This document shows, one piece after another, positions 13,865 to 21,698 of a stretch of 25,777 bases of DNA. The position numbers and the translations under genes were made by a program. Each line of letters opens with the position of its first letter. The stretch's first letter is position 1. This DNA comes from an uncultured Collinsella sp. GTDB taxonomy: Bacteria; Actinomycetota; Coriobacteriia; Coriobacteriales; Coriobacteriaceae. The notes under the pieces are model-generated. The model searched no databases. It was not told the DNA's origin and worked only from the letters and a program-made list of their open reading frames with translations. The DNA lies in NCBI GenBank assembly GCA_900550825.1, contig URTZ01000007.1:1-25777 (forward strand), written 5' to 3'.

Positions 13865-13893
13865 ATTCTACCCACGAATGACATTTTGAACAA
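13865..13893 (-). promoter_or_regulatory. Convergent minus-strand promoter
   Basis: On the minus strand TTGTTC (13893-13888), a 17-bp spacer and TAGAAT (13870-13865). The spacing is ideal, the -10 matches five of six bases and the -35 three of six. It points back towards the small peptide gene and has no protein gene downstream. Confidence 0.45.
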
Positions 13894-13947
13894 TCGGCAA
13901 TGCCACTCCAAAAGCCGGGTACAACTGGCACAACCTAGGCGGTCGCT

Positions 13948-13981
13948 GGATGTGACAAAGGGACTGCCCTTCGTCACATCC
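13948..13981. repeat. Interspersed palindrome, copy 3
   Basis: Arms 13948-13962 and 13967-13981 (15 bp, one mismatch, loop ACTG) contain GTGACAAAGGG, as in the copy after the HAD gene. The two copies bracket the small peptide locus about 400 bp apart. Confidence 0.75.
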
Positions 13982-14004
13982 AAATTATTGCCTTTACGTG
14001 TTGA

Positions 14005-14049
14005 TGCACACGGTGTGCAATAATACTCGTACTGTGCAATAGCGCACAG
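14005..14049. promoter_or_regulatory. Two palindromes before the second TetR gene
   Basis: TGCACACGGTGTGCA (14005-14019) and CTGTGC/GCACAG around AATAGC (14032-14049) share the half-site TGTGCAATA. They lie just upstream of the Shine-Dalgarno, as expected for autoregulation by the adjacent TetR protein. TAATAC at 14021-14026, between them, may be a -10. Confidence 0.5.
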
Positions 14050-14070
14050 GCTGAGTAACAAGGAGGACGC

Positions 14071-14781
14071 TTGTCCCAGCTCGAGAAATGCGATCGCCGG
14101 TCCCTTCGCTCGCAGCGTGCTCTTCGCCAGGCACTTGCCAGCGAGCTTGCCGAAAGCGGCGACCTTTCGCGCATTAATGTCGCGTCGCTCACCGAGCGCG
14201 CTGGCCTTACGCGCCGCACGTTCTATTCGCATTACCGCGATATCCCCGACTTTATCAATCAAATCGAGGACGGCTTGCTGGCCGAGATCCGTGAGCGCAT
14301 TGAGCTCATCACCGCAGCTCAGCTGCCCGATCTCTATCACAACATCGATGAGCTCGAGCCGGCACCCGGTTCGGTTGAGCTGCTTCGCTATCTTGCGGCT
14401 AATCGCGACCTTATCGGGGCCTTGCTGGGCCCGAGCGGCGACCCCGCCTTTATTAAAAAGATCATCGACACCGCGCGTGAGGCTGTGGTGCCGCGTGCGC
14501 AGACGGGCATTTTGGGCCTGGCGCTGGGCACGTTCTTTGACTACTACGTCACCTACGTCGTGAGTGCCGAGGTCGGCATGATTCAGCGCTGGTTTGAGCG
14601 TGGGCTCACCGAATCGCCCGAGGCCATGGCGCGCATTATGACGGTGCTCGCTTTTGTGCGCCCTGGTGACCTATATGGCCAACCCATCGATATCAACGTG
14701 CCGGAATACGGCATGAAGCTATTGAACTTGCAGCTCGAGGACGCGGCCGACACCGCCGCAACCGTCGAGTCCAACAACTAA
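14071..14781 (+). CDS. TetR/AcrR family regulator with TTG start
   Basis: Regulator of 236 residues. The N-terminal domain RSQRALRQALASELAESG, then INVASLTERAGLTRRTFYSHYRDIPDF (about 14-60) is a TetR helix-turn-helix. The C-terminal part resembles the TetR_C domain of DhaS-like regulators. TTG is chosen because AAGGAGGAC ends about 3 nt upstream and no in-frame ATG or GTG precedes the HTH. The giant activase-like gene starts 11 bp after its stop, so the two form an operon and this protein probably controls it and itself through the palindromes upstream. Inducer unknown; an acyl-CoA or organic acid is a guess from context. Confidence 0.88.
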   Translation: MSQLEKCDRRSLRSQRALRQALASELAESGDLSRINVASLTERAGLTRRTFYSHYRDIPDFINQIEDGLLAEIRERIELITAAQLPDLYHNIDELEPAPGSVELLRYLAANRDLIGALLGPSGDPAFIKKIIDTAREAVVPRAQTGILGLALGTFFDYYVTYVVSAEVGMIQRWFERGLTESPEAMARIMTVLAFVRPGDLYGQPIDINVPEYGMKLLNLQLEDAADTAATVESNN

Positions 14782-14792
14782 GAGGAGAGACA

Positions 14793-17700
14793 ATGAGCAA
14801 ACTCGTCGAGGGCATTAAGGACCGTATGGTCGCTGCCGCGCGTGAGGCTGCACCCGCCGTGGTGGATGCCGCGCAGAAGGCCGCGACCGCAGCTGCCGAG
14901 AAAGTTGCCGAGGCAGTTGCCGATGCCAAGAACGCGGCAGGGGAGACGTCCGTCGCTAGCGAGCTCGCCACCGCCGCTGAGCCCGTAGCCGCCGCCCACG
15001 CCCCCGAAGGTGCAATCTTCAACCCCGAGAACGCTCGTGGTAACCTGCACCTGGGCATTGACGTGGGCTCCACCACCGTCAAGCTTGCCGTGCTCAACGA
15101 CGACAACCAGATCGTGTACGCCAAGTACCAGCGCCACCACACCGACGTCCGCGCTTGCGCCCGCGACCTGTTCGAGGGCGCTGCGACCGTGCTGCCGACG
15201 GCCCAGATGACCTGCGCCATTACCGGCTCGGGCGGTCTGCTGTTGTCCCAGTGGCTCGACCTGGAGTTTGTCCAGGAGGTCATCGCCAGCAAGCGTGCCG
15301 TCGAGACCCTCATCCCTGCCACCGATGTCGCCATCGAGCTGGGCGGCGAGGACGCCAAGATCATCTACTTCGATAACGGCATCGAGCAGCGCATGAACGG
15401 CACCTGCGCCGGCGGCACGGGCGCGTTCATCGACCAGATGGCAACCCTGCTGCACACCGACGCGAGCGGCCTCAACGAGCTCGCGGCCAACGCCACCACC
15501 ATCTATCCCATCGCCAGCCGCTGCGGCGTCTTTGCCAAGACCGACGTCCAACCGCTGCTCAACGAAGGCGCCCGCCCCGAGGACGTGGCCGCCTCCATCT
15601 TCCAGGCCGTCGTGACCCAGACCATCTCGGGTCTGGCGTGCGGCCGTCCTATTCGCGGCAACGTCGCCTTCCTGGGCGGCCCGCTGCAGTATCTCTCCGA
15701 GCTGCGCCACCGCTTCTACCTCACGCTCAACCTGGACGAGGAGCACCGTATCGTGCCCCAAAACGCTCACCTGTTTGTGGCGAGCGGCGCCGCCATGGCG
15801 CACGAGTCCAACAAACTCAGCACGTTCCCGCAGCTCATCGAGGCTATCGACAGCTTGGGCGACACACAGGGTGCCGAGGTCGAGCGCCTGGATCCGCTCT
15901 TTGCCACCGACGAGGACTTTGCCGAGTTCAAAACCCGCCACGACCAGGAAGTCGTCCCCAAGGGCAAGCTCGAAGGCTACACCGGCCGCGTGTTCATCGG
16001 TATCGACGCCGGCTCCACCACCATGAAAGCCGCGCTCGTGGGCGAGGACGGTCAGCTGCTGCACACCTGGTACGGCAACAACAACGGCGACATCCTAGGC
16101 ACGGCCAAGGTCATCATGGCCGATTTCTACAACCACATCCCCGCCGGCTGCACCATCGGCCACGTGACCACCACGGGCTACGGCGAGGCGCTGCTCATCG
16201 AGGCCCTCAAAGCCGATTCCGGCGAGATCGAGACCGTTGCGCACCTGCGCGGCGCCAAGGCGTTCCTGCCCGGCGTCGAGTTCATTCTGGACATTGGCGG
16301 CCAGGACATGAAGTGTCTGCGCGTCAAGGACGGCGTCATCGAGCACATCATGCTCAACGAGGCCTGCTCGTCGGGCTGCGGCAGCTTTATTGAGAGTTTC
16401 GCCGTCTCTATGAACATGGACGTGCGCGCATTTGCCGACGCTGCCATCCATGCCAAGGCCCCGGTTGATTTGGGCAGCCGCTGCACGGTCTTCATGAACT
16501 CGCGCGTCAAGCAGGCGCAAAAGGAAGGCGCCACGGTGGGCGACATCGCGGCCGGCCTGTCCTATTCCGTCATCAAGAACGCTCTGTTCAAGGTCATTAA
16601 GCTGCGTGACCCCAAGGAGATCGGCAGCCAGGTGATCGTTCAGGGCGGCACCTTTATGTCCGATGCCACGCTGCGCGCGTTTGAGCAGCTCACCGGCGTT
16701 CATGCCGTGCGTCCTGATATCGCCGGCTGCATGGGCGCCTATGGCGCTGCCCTGCTCGCCCGCGATCGCGCCGGCGCCGACGGCACTTCGACCATCCTTT
16801 CGGCCGAGGACATCGCGCACCTCACCGTGACGCAAAAGCATGTCCGCTGCGGCCGTTGCTCCAACAACTGCCAGCTCACCGTTAACGACTTTGGCGGCGG
16901 CAGACGCTTCATTACCGGCAACCGCTGCGAGAAGGGCGCCGGCCACAAAAAGCAGAAGACCGAGGCCCCCAACCTCTTCAAAAAGAAAAATGAGCTGCTC
17001 TTTAACCGCGAGGTGCTGAGTCCCGACGAGGCCCCGCGCGGCACCGTCGGCATCCCGCGCGCACTCAACATGTACGAGAACTATCCCTTCTGGCACGCGT
17101 TCTTTACGCGCCTGGGCTTTAGCGTGCAGCTGTCCGACCAGTCGAGCAAGAAGACCTACCAGGCGGGCATCGAGTCCATGCCGTCCGAGAGCGTGTGCTA
17201 CCCGGCAAAGATGAGCCACGGCCATGTGATGAACCTTATCGACCGCGATGTCGACTTCATTTGGATGCCGTGCGTGCGCTGGGAGCGCAAGGAGGATTCG
17301 ACCGCCGGCAACTGTTACAACTGCCCCATCGTCATGAGCTACCCCACGGCGCTGGCGCTCAACATCGACGAGATTCGCGAGCAGAACATCGAGTTCCTGT
17401 ACCCGTTTGTGCCCTATCACGATAAGACCGAGCTCAAGCGCCGCTTGTACCAGGTGCTCGCCGTCGACCGCGTGGCCGATGCGCAAGCCGGTCGCGGTCG
17501 CGTGCGCGGTCCTAAAATCACGCGCTCCGAGGTCGATGCCGCCGTCAACGCTGCTTTTGAGGCCGATGCGCGCTTCCACGAGGATATCCAGACCATGGGC
17601 GAGGAGGCCCTTAAGTGGGTCGAGGACCACGGCGGCCACGGCATCGTACTCGCCGGCCGTCCCTACCACAACGACCCCGAGATCAACCATGCCCTGCCCG

Positions 17701-19574
17701 AGCTTATCTCGAGCTTTGGCTTTGCGGTCTTTACCGAGGATTCGCTCGCGCATCTGGTGAAGCCCGAGCGTCCGATTCGCGTCGTTGATCAGTGGATGTA
17801 CCACAGCCGCCTGTACGCCGTCGCCCGTTTTGTGACGATGCGCAACGACCTGGACCTGATCCAGCTCAACTCTTTCGGCTGCGGTCTGGACGCTCTGACC
17901 ACCGACCAGGTGCAGGAAATCCTTGAGGCCAGCGGTAAGATCTACACCGTGCTCAAGATCGACGAGGTGTCCAACCTGGGCGCCGCGCGCATCCGCATCC
18001 GCTCGCTCATGGCAGCGCTCAAGGACCAGGAGGCCGAGCGCCTGGCAGAGGCCACGGCTGCGGGCGAGGCCTACGAGCAGGGCGATGCTGCGCCGGTGGC
18101 TCCCTCCACGGACGCTCCCGCGTTCGCGAGCCGCAAGTACACGTTCGAGGCGCAGCGTGAGAGCGCCTCGACCGCATGGCCCAAGGTGCCCTTTACCGAG
18201 CAGATGCGTGACGAGGGCTATACCATCCTGTGCCCGCAGATGGCGCCGATCCACTTTGACCTGGTCAAAGAGGTGTTCCGCGGTGCCGGCTATAACTTGG
18301 AGCTGCTGCCCTCAACCGATCACGACGCCGTCGAGGCCGGCCTGCGCTATGTGAACAATGACATTTGCTACCCGTCGATTCTGGTGACGGGCCAGATTAT
18401 GGAGGCCATCGAGAGCGGTCGATACGACCTGTCCAAGACGGCCGTGGTTATCAGCCAGACTGGCGGCGGCTGCCGTGCCACCAACTACATCGCGCTCATC
18501 CGCAAGGCCCTGCGCGAGAGCGGCCACCCCGAGATCCCGGTGATCTCGCTTTCGGCCGTGGCGCTGGGCGAGGACAACCCCGGCTTTAAGATTACGCCGG
18601 CGCTGCTCAAGCAGGCCGTGTACGCGGTGCTCTTTGGCGACGTGATGATGCAGATGCTCTACCGCTGCCGCCCGTACGAGGCCACGCCCGGTGCCGCCAA
18701 CGCGCTCTACGAGGAGTACATGGCGCGCGCCCGCAAGCTGGCGCCTAAGTTCAACAGGCATAACTACACCAAGCTTGCTCGCGAGGCCATCCGCGCGTTC
18801 GACACCATGCCGCTCGTGGGCGAGGGTACCAAGCCGCGCGTGGGCGTGGTCGGCGAGATCTTGGTCAAGTTCCACCCTACGGCCAACAACCACGTGGTCG
18901 ATGTCATTGAGCGCGAGGGCTGCGAGGCTGTGGTGCCGGGCCTGCTCGACTTCTTCCTGTACTCCATGAGCAACGCCGAGCTGCAGAAGGACGAGCTGGG
19001 AAGCTCTGCCACTACGCGCGCTAGCATGCAGGCGCTCATTAAGCTGGTGGACTGGATGCGCACGCCGGTGGAGGAGATGCTCGAAAAGTCCCGCCGCTTC
19101 GAGGCGCCCGAGCGCATTGGCACCATGGCGGACAAGGCTCGTACGGTGCTTTCGGTGTGCAACAACATGGGCGAAGGCTGGCTGCTCACGGCCGAGATGC
19201 TCGACCTGATCGACCACGGTGCGCCCAACATCATCTGCACGCAGCCCTTCGCGTGCCTGCCCAACCACGTAGTGGGTAAGGCTGTGATCAAGGAGCTGCG
19301 CCGTCAGCACCCCGAGAGCAACATTGTCGCGGTGGACTACGACCCCGGTGCATCCGAGGTCAACCAGCTCAACCGCATTAAGCTCATGATCAGTGTGGCC
19401 AAGGAAAACATGCGCGCCGGCAAGGGCTTTAAGCTCGAGAAGGTGGCGCCGCTCGCGATGGACGAGGTCACCGGCCAGATGCGTGCCCACGATGGCTGCG
19501 TGAGCTGCGGCTCGGTCGACGAGAGTGCCGTGGCGTCGGTCGCTGAGCGCCTGGGACGCGGCATTAAGAAGTAA
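14793..19574 (+). CDS. Giant two-domain acyl-CoA dehydratase activase-like Fe-S protein
   Basis: Protein of 1593 residues. Residues 1-80 are an Ala/Lys/Glu-rich helical leader. Two BadF/BcrA-type activase domains follow: the first begins GIDVGSTT (88-95) with cluster-type Cys205 and Cys244, the second begins GIDAGSTT (403-410) with Cys525, Cys529 and Cys564. A C-x2-C-x3-C-x18-C motif (686, 689, 693, 712) comes next, then a DUF2229/HgdB-like dehydratase-related half including PSESVCYPAKMSHGH and GGGCRATNY, and a C-terminal CVSC (1569-1572). Activases of this family use ATP to inject an electron into 2-hydroxyacyl-CoA or benzoyl-CoA enzymes. This fused form is found in anaerobes and its own substrate is not known. 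AGGAGAG precedes the ATG. Oxygen-sensitive cytoplasmic function is expected. Confidence 0.9.
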   Translation: MSKLVEGIKDRMVAAAREAAPAVVDAAQKAATAAAEKVAEAVADAKNAAGETSVASELATAAEPVAAAHAPEGAIFNPENARGNLHLGIDVGSTTVKLAVLNDDNQIVYAKYQRHHTDVRACARDLFEGAATVLPTAQMTCAITGSGGLLLSQWLDLEFVQEVIASKRAVETLIPATDVAIELGGEDAKIIYFDNGIEQRMNGTCAGGTGAFIDQMATLLHTDASGLNELAANATTIYPIASRCGVFAKTDVQPLLNEGARPEDVAASIFQAVVTQTISGLACGRPIRGNVAFLGGPLQYLSELRHRFYLTLNLDEEHRIVPQNAHLFVASGAAMAHESNKLSTFPQLIEAIDSLGDTQGAEVERLDPLFATDEDFAEFKTRHDQEVVPKGKLEGYTGRVFIGIDAGSTTMKAALVGEDGQLLHTWYGNNNGDILGTAKVIMADFYNHIPAGCTIGHVTTTGYGEALLIEALKADSGEIETVAHLRGAKAFLPGVEFILDIGGQDMKCLRVKDGVIEHIMLNEACSSGCGSFIESFAVSMNMDVRAFADAAIHAKAPVDLGSRCTVFMNSRVKQAQKEGATVGDIAAGLSYSVIKNALFKVIKLRDPKEIGSQVIVQGGTFMSDATLRAFEQLTGVHAVRPDIAGCMGAYGAALLARDRAGADGTSTILSAEDIAHLTVTQKHVRCGRCSNNCQLTVNDFGGGRRFITGNRCEKGAGHKKQKTEAPNLFKKKNELLFNREVLSPDEAPRGTVGIPRALNMYENYPFWHAFFTRLGFSVQLSDQSSKKTYQAGIESMPSESVCYPAKMSHGHVMNLIDRDVDFIWMPCVRWERKEDSTAGNCYNCPIVMSYPTALALNIDEIREQNIEFLYPFVPYHDKTELKRRLYQVLAVDRVADAQAGRGRVRGPKITRSEVDAAVNAAFEADARFHEDIQTMGEEALKWVEDHGGHGIVLAGRPYHNDPEINHALPELISSFGFAVFTEDSLAHLVKPERPIRVVDQWMYHSRLYAVARFVTMRNDLDLIQLNSFGCGLDALTTDQVQEILEASGKIYTVLKIDEVSNLGAARIRIRSLMAALKDQEAERLAEATAAGEAYEQGDAAPVAPSTDAPAFASRKYTFEAQRESASTAWPKVPFTEQMRDEGYTILCPQMAPIHFDLVKEVFRGAGYNLELLPSTDHDAVEAGLRYVNNDICYPSILVTGQIMEAIESGRYDLSKTAVVISQTGGGCRATNYIALIRKALRESGHPEIPVISLSAVALGEDNPGFKITPALLKQAVYAVLFGDVMMQMLYRCRPYEATPGAANALYEEYMARARKLAPKFNRHNYTKLAREAIRAFDTMPLVGEGTKPRVGVVGEILVKFHPTANNHVVDVIEREGCEAVVPGLLDFFLYSMSNAELQKDELGSSATTRASMQALIKLVDWMRTPVEEMLEKSRRFEAPERIGTMADKARTVLSVCNNMGEGWLLTAEMLDLIDHGAPNIICTQPFACLPNHVVGKAVIKELRRQHPESNIVAVDYDPGASEVNQLNRIKLMISVAKENMRAGKGFKLEKVAPLAMDEVTGQMRAHDGCVSCGSVDESAVASVAERLGRGIKK

Positions 19575-19602
19575 CTGGCCTGCTTTGGGCTAGATATGAG
19601 GC

Positions 19603-19639
19603 AAACGGGTGGCAGCCGTACCGGCTACCACCCGTTTTT
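19603..19639 (+). terminator. Intrinsic terminator of the activase operon
   Basis: AAACGGGTGG-C-AGCCG pairs with CGGCT-A-CCACCCGTTT around a short loop, ending in GTTTTTG, 29 bp after the stop codon. Confidence 0.88.
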
Positions 19640-19691
19640 GCTGGACATATGTTGCGTAAATCGTTTTGTCGCAGCCTTCTATGCACTCGAA

Positions 19692-19821
19692 TTTCGGAAG
19701 TGCGGGGAAAAACGCGAACCTCCCGAGCGCACCGCCTTTTTAGACTCTCGCGACCTGCGGTTTTGTTTTAAAAAAAGCCGGTCTGGTCGGCGAAACCCGA
19801 TTTTTCCCCGCACTTCCGAAA
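19692..19821. repeat. 130-bp element with perfect 21-bp terminal inverted repeats
   Basis: Arms 19692-19712 and 19801-19821 are exact reverse complements (TTTCGGAAGTGCGGGG plus an A-run, and its complement) around 88 bp that include poly-A/T runs. No credible gene lies inside. The form suits a miniature inverted-repeat element, with the arm able to act as a strong hairpin. The rest of the 19640-19989 gap holds the AT-richer promoter area of the next gene, with no box pair I would defend. Confidence 0.8.
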
Positions 19822-19989
19822 ACAGCGGTTCAGCAGCGCCAAAAAATGCCCTCAAAATCGAGAGTTAATGAACAGGTGTTGCCGTTCGCCGCAAATTACC
19901 GTCCGTTTATAGAACCCACCCCCAGCGCGCGTTCTCCTTACGGTTGAATAAATACACATCTATGGAATTACGTAAGAGAGGACCGTCCC

Positions 19990-20949
19990 ATGAGCTACAA
20001 GACCGTTTGTGTTGCCGGCGGCGGCGTGTTGGGAAGCCAGATTGCCTTTCAGGCTGCCTACTGCGGCTTCGATGTAACGATTTGGCTGCGCAGCGAGGGC
20101 AGCATCGGCCGCACCCAGCCCAAGATCGACCATGTTCGCGAGGAGTACATCGCTGCCATCGAGGGCATGGCGGACGGTACGGGCGAGTGGTGTGCCGGCA
20201 TCGCCGACAGCGACCAGGCCTTCGACAAGGAAGCGGCACTCGCCGCCGTCGAGCGTGCCTACTCCACGCTCAAGCTGGAGCTCGATCTTGCCAAGGCCGT
20301 GGCTGACGCCGACCTGGTCATCGAATCTATGGCCGAGGACACCCAGGCAAAGATCGACTTCTACAAGAAGCTCGCCCCGGTCCTCCCGCAAAAGACCGTC
20401 ATCGTGACCAACTCCTCCACGCTGCTGCCGAGCACCTTTGCCAAATACACCGGCCGCCCCGAGAAGTACCTGTCGCTGCACTTTGCCAACTCTATCTGGA
20501 AGAACAACATGACCGAGGTCATGGCCCAGGACCAGACCGACAAGCGCTACTTCGACGAGCTCGTCGACTTCGCCAACGACATTCGCATGTTGGCACTTCC
20601 CGTCAACAAGGAAAAGAACGGCTACCTGCTCAACTCCATGCTGGTGCCGTGGCTGCTCTCGGGCCTCGACCTGTATGTCTCGGGCGTCAGCGACCCCAAG
20701 AGCATCGACCTCGCGTGGACGCGCGGCACCGGCGCTCCCAAGGGCCCGTTCCGCGTATTCGACACGGTGGGCATCCAGACGGCCTACAACATCGTCATGC
20801 AGTATCAGAAGGTCCCGGGCCTGGTGAGCCCGTTGCTCAAAAAGATGATGATGCCCTACAACTTTAAGGCTATGGCGTCCGTCCTCAAGAAGATGCTCGA
20901 CGAAGGCAAGCTGGGCGAAAGCTCGGGCGAGGGCTTCTTCAAATACTGA
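19990..20949 (+). CDS. 3-hydroxyacyl-CoA dehydrogenase
   Basis: NAD-dependent oxidoreductase of 319 residues. The Rossmann motif VAGGGVLGSQIA lies at 8-19, the acidic residue after beta-2 is absent as in some relatives, and ESMAED (112-117) and NSSTL (141-145) match the family. The catalytic dyad His164 and Glu176 keeps the usual 12-residue spacing although the common HFFNP reads HFANS. Asn in GYLLNS matches the C-terminal domain's conserved Asn. It interconverts 3-hydroxyacyl-CoA and 3-oxoacyl-CoA, perhaps 3-hydroxybutyryl-CoA. AGAGAGGA precedes the ATG. It is monocistronic with its own terminator. The altered motif leaves substrate range uncertain. Confidence 0.88.
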   Translation: MSYKTVCVAGGGVLGSQIAFQAAYCGFDVTIWLRSEGSIGRTQPKIDHVREEYIAAIEGMADGTGEWCAGIADSDQAFDKEAALAAVERAYSTLKLELDLAKAVADADLVIESMAEDTQAKIDFYKKLAPVLPQKTVIVTNSSTLLPSTFAKYTGRPEKYLSLHFANSIWKNNMTEVMAQDQTDKRYFDELVDFANDIRMLALPVNKEKNGYLLNSMLVPWLLSGLDLYVSGVSDPKSIDLAWTRGTGAPKGPFRVFDTVGIQTAYNIVMQYQKVPGLVSPLLKKMMMPYNFKAMASVLKKMLDEGKLGESSGEGFFKY

Positions 20950-20990
20950 AAAATGATCCGTCGGGGACGGAGGTAAACGGATCATTTTCG
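20948..20990 (+). terminator. Terminator after the dehydrogenase gene
   Basis: AAAATGATCCGT (20950-20961) and ACGGATCATTTT (20977-20988) are perfect 12-bp arms around 15 nt, beginning within the stop codon region. The T-run at the 3' arm gives the U-tract. Confidence 0.8.
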
Positions 20991-21004
20991 GCCGCCAACA
21001 GTGA

Positions 21005-21508
21005 GAAGATGGACCCAGAAATAGAAAGGAGTGGCAATGGGCCGGCTCGGGCTTTGAGGACAAGTTACTGCAGGCCCAGGGCGATTTTTCGCTCAATGCG
21101 GGCCAGCACAGCGTGACGTATCTGCCAAACGACGAGACGATTGCGACTGGTCGCTACCAGGTGCTGCTGTACGACAACAATTTTGGTGCGGCCGAAAGCT
21201 ATCCCAAGTTCGACTGGGGCCAGCTGGGCTCCGCGGTGGTGACCGACTACAACAAGGGCACGCATTCGTTTGGGCGCATCTTTACAGTGGACGAGACGGC
21301 GCGCACCTACGAGCTCGAAGACCAGATCGCCGTGCCGTTTTCGGGCTATGTGAGCAGTGCACAGCGCGTTGGCGATTCGAATAGTATGCTCGTGGCTTCG
21401 GGCCAGGCCAAGACCTTCACCGAGTACGATCGGTACGGTCTGGCCATCACCACCTACGAGATGGAAGCCGAAAAGTACATCTACCGCGTGTACAAGTACG
21501 AGCTGTAG
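21005..21508 (+). pseudogene. Arylsulfate sulfotransferase, C-terminal remnant
   Basis: An open frame from 21005 (after a TGA at 21002) to the stop at 21508 encodes about 167 residues resembling the last third of arylsulfotransferase (ASST, PF05935): QHSVTYLPN, YQVLLYDNNF, YVSSAQRVGDSNSMLVASG and a closing YRVYKYEL. ASST is a beta-propeller enzyme that moves sulfate between phenols; the N-terminal two thirds and its catalytic His/Arg region are missing. No in-frame ATG opens the frame; a GTG at 21113 could start a 131-residue product. A good Shine-Dalgarno (AAAGGAG) and ATG at 21037 lead only to six codons in another frame, perhaps a scar of the original deletion. Confidence 0.7.
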
Positions 21509-21610
21509 GGCCGCGCTTAGGTTTGACCAATGGAGTATGAAAACACGCCGTTCGCCGATGCCCCCTCCGCGGGTGGCGGCCATATGGTTTGATGTCAGAA
21601 GCATATAGTT

Positions 21611-21630
21611 GTCGCCAACCTGCTGGCGAC
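21611..21630. other. Small hairpin downstream of the remnant
   Basis: GTCGCCA and TGGCGAC flank ACCTGC. No U-tract follows. It may be a relic terminator. The remaining bases from 21509 to 21698 show nothing else I can support. Confidence 0.3.
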
Positions 21631-21698
21631 GTTCCCCCTGATATCGGAGGTTCCAGGTATGTTTCGTGCTCCGTTAAACAACTGTCGGTTGGGCTAAC

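Larger units (their letters stand above)
13599..13872. repeat. Mirrored ends of the small peptide locus
   Basis: Three blocks on the plus strand recur in the same order on the minus strand from the other end: GGTAGAAT (13599-13606 and 13872-13865), GACGGCAGTTCC (13617-13628; minus GACGGCAGTCC, 13858-13848), and GGGCAGCGCC (13636-13645 and 13832-13823). Both outward ends therefore have the same -10 box and nearly the same predicted 5' RNA sequence. This could be convergent promoters of a sense/antisense pair, long-range pairing between the mRNA ends, or terminal inverted repeats of a small element. Confidence 0.65.

Noticed and set aside
13599..13872. Straight Fst/par-type toxin-antitoxin locus
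   Set aside because: In Fst loci the shared elements are direct repeats that make the RNAs complementary. Here they are inverted, so the locus is reported only as type I-like.
16095..18254. Long open frame (719 codons) on the minus strand inside the activase-like gene
   Set aside because: It is a shadow of the GC-rich coding frame opposite: no recognisable domain, His/Ala/Gly/Arg-rich composition, and the plus frame has clear motifs throughout.
19596..19868. Plus-strand open frame of 90 codons after the activase gene
   Set aside because: It runs through the terminator and both arms of the 21-bp inverted repeat and has no ribosome binding site or recognisable domain.
21037..21057. ATG with good Shine-Dalgarno as start of the sulfotransferase fragment
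   Set aside because: It opens a different frame that stops after six codons, so it cannot produce the fragment.
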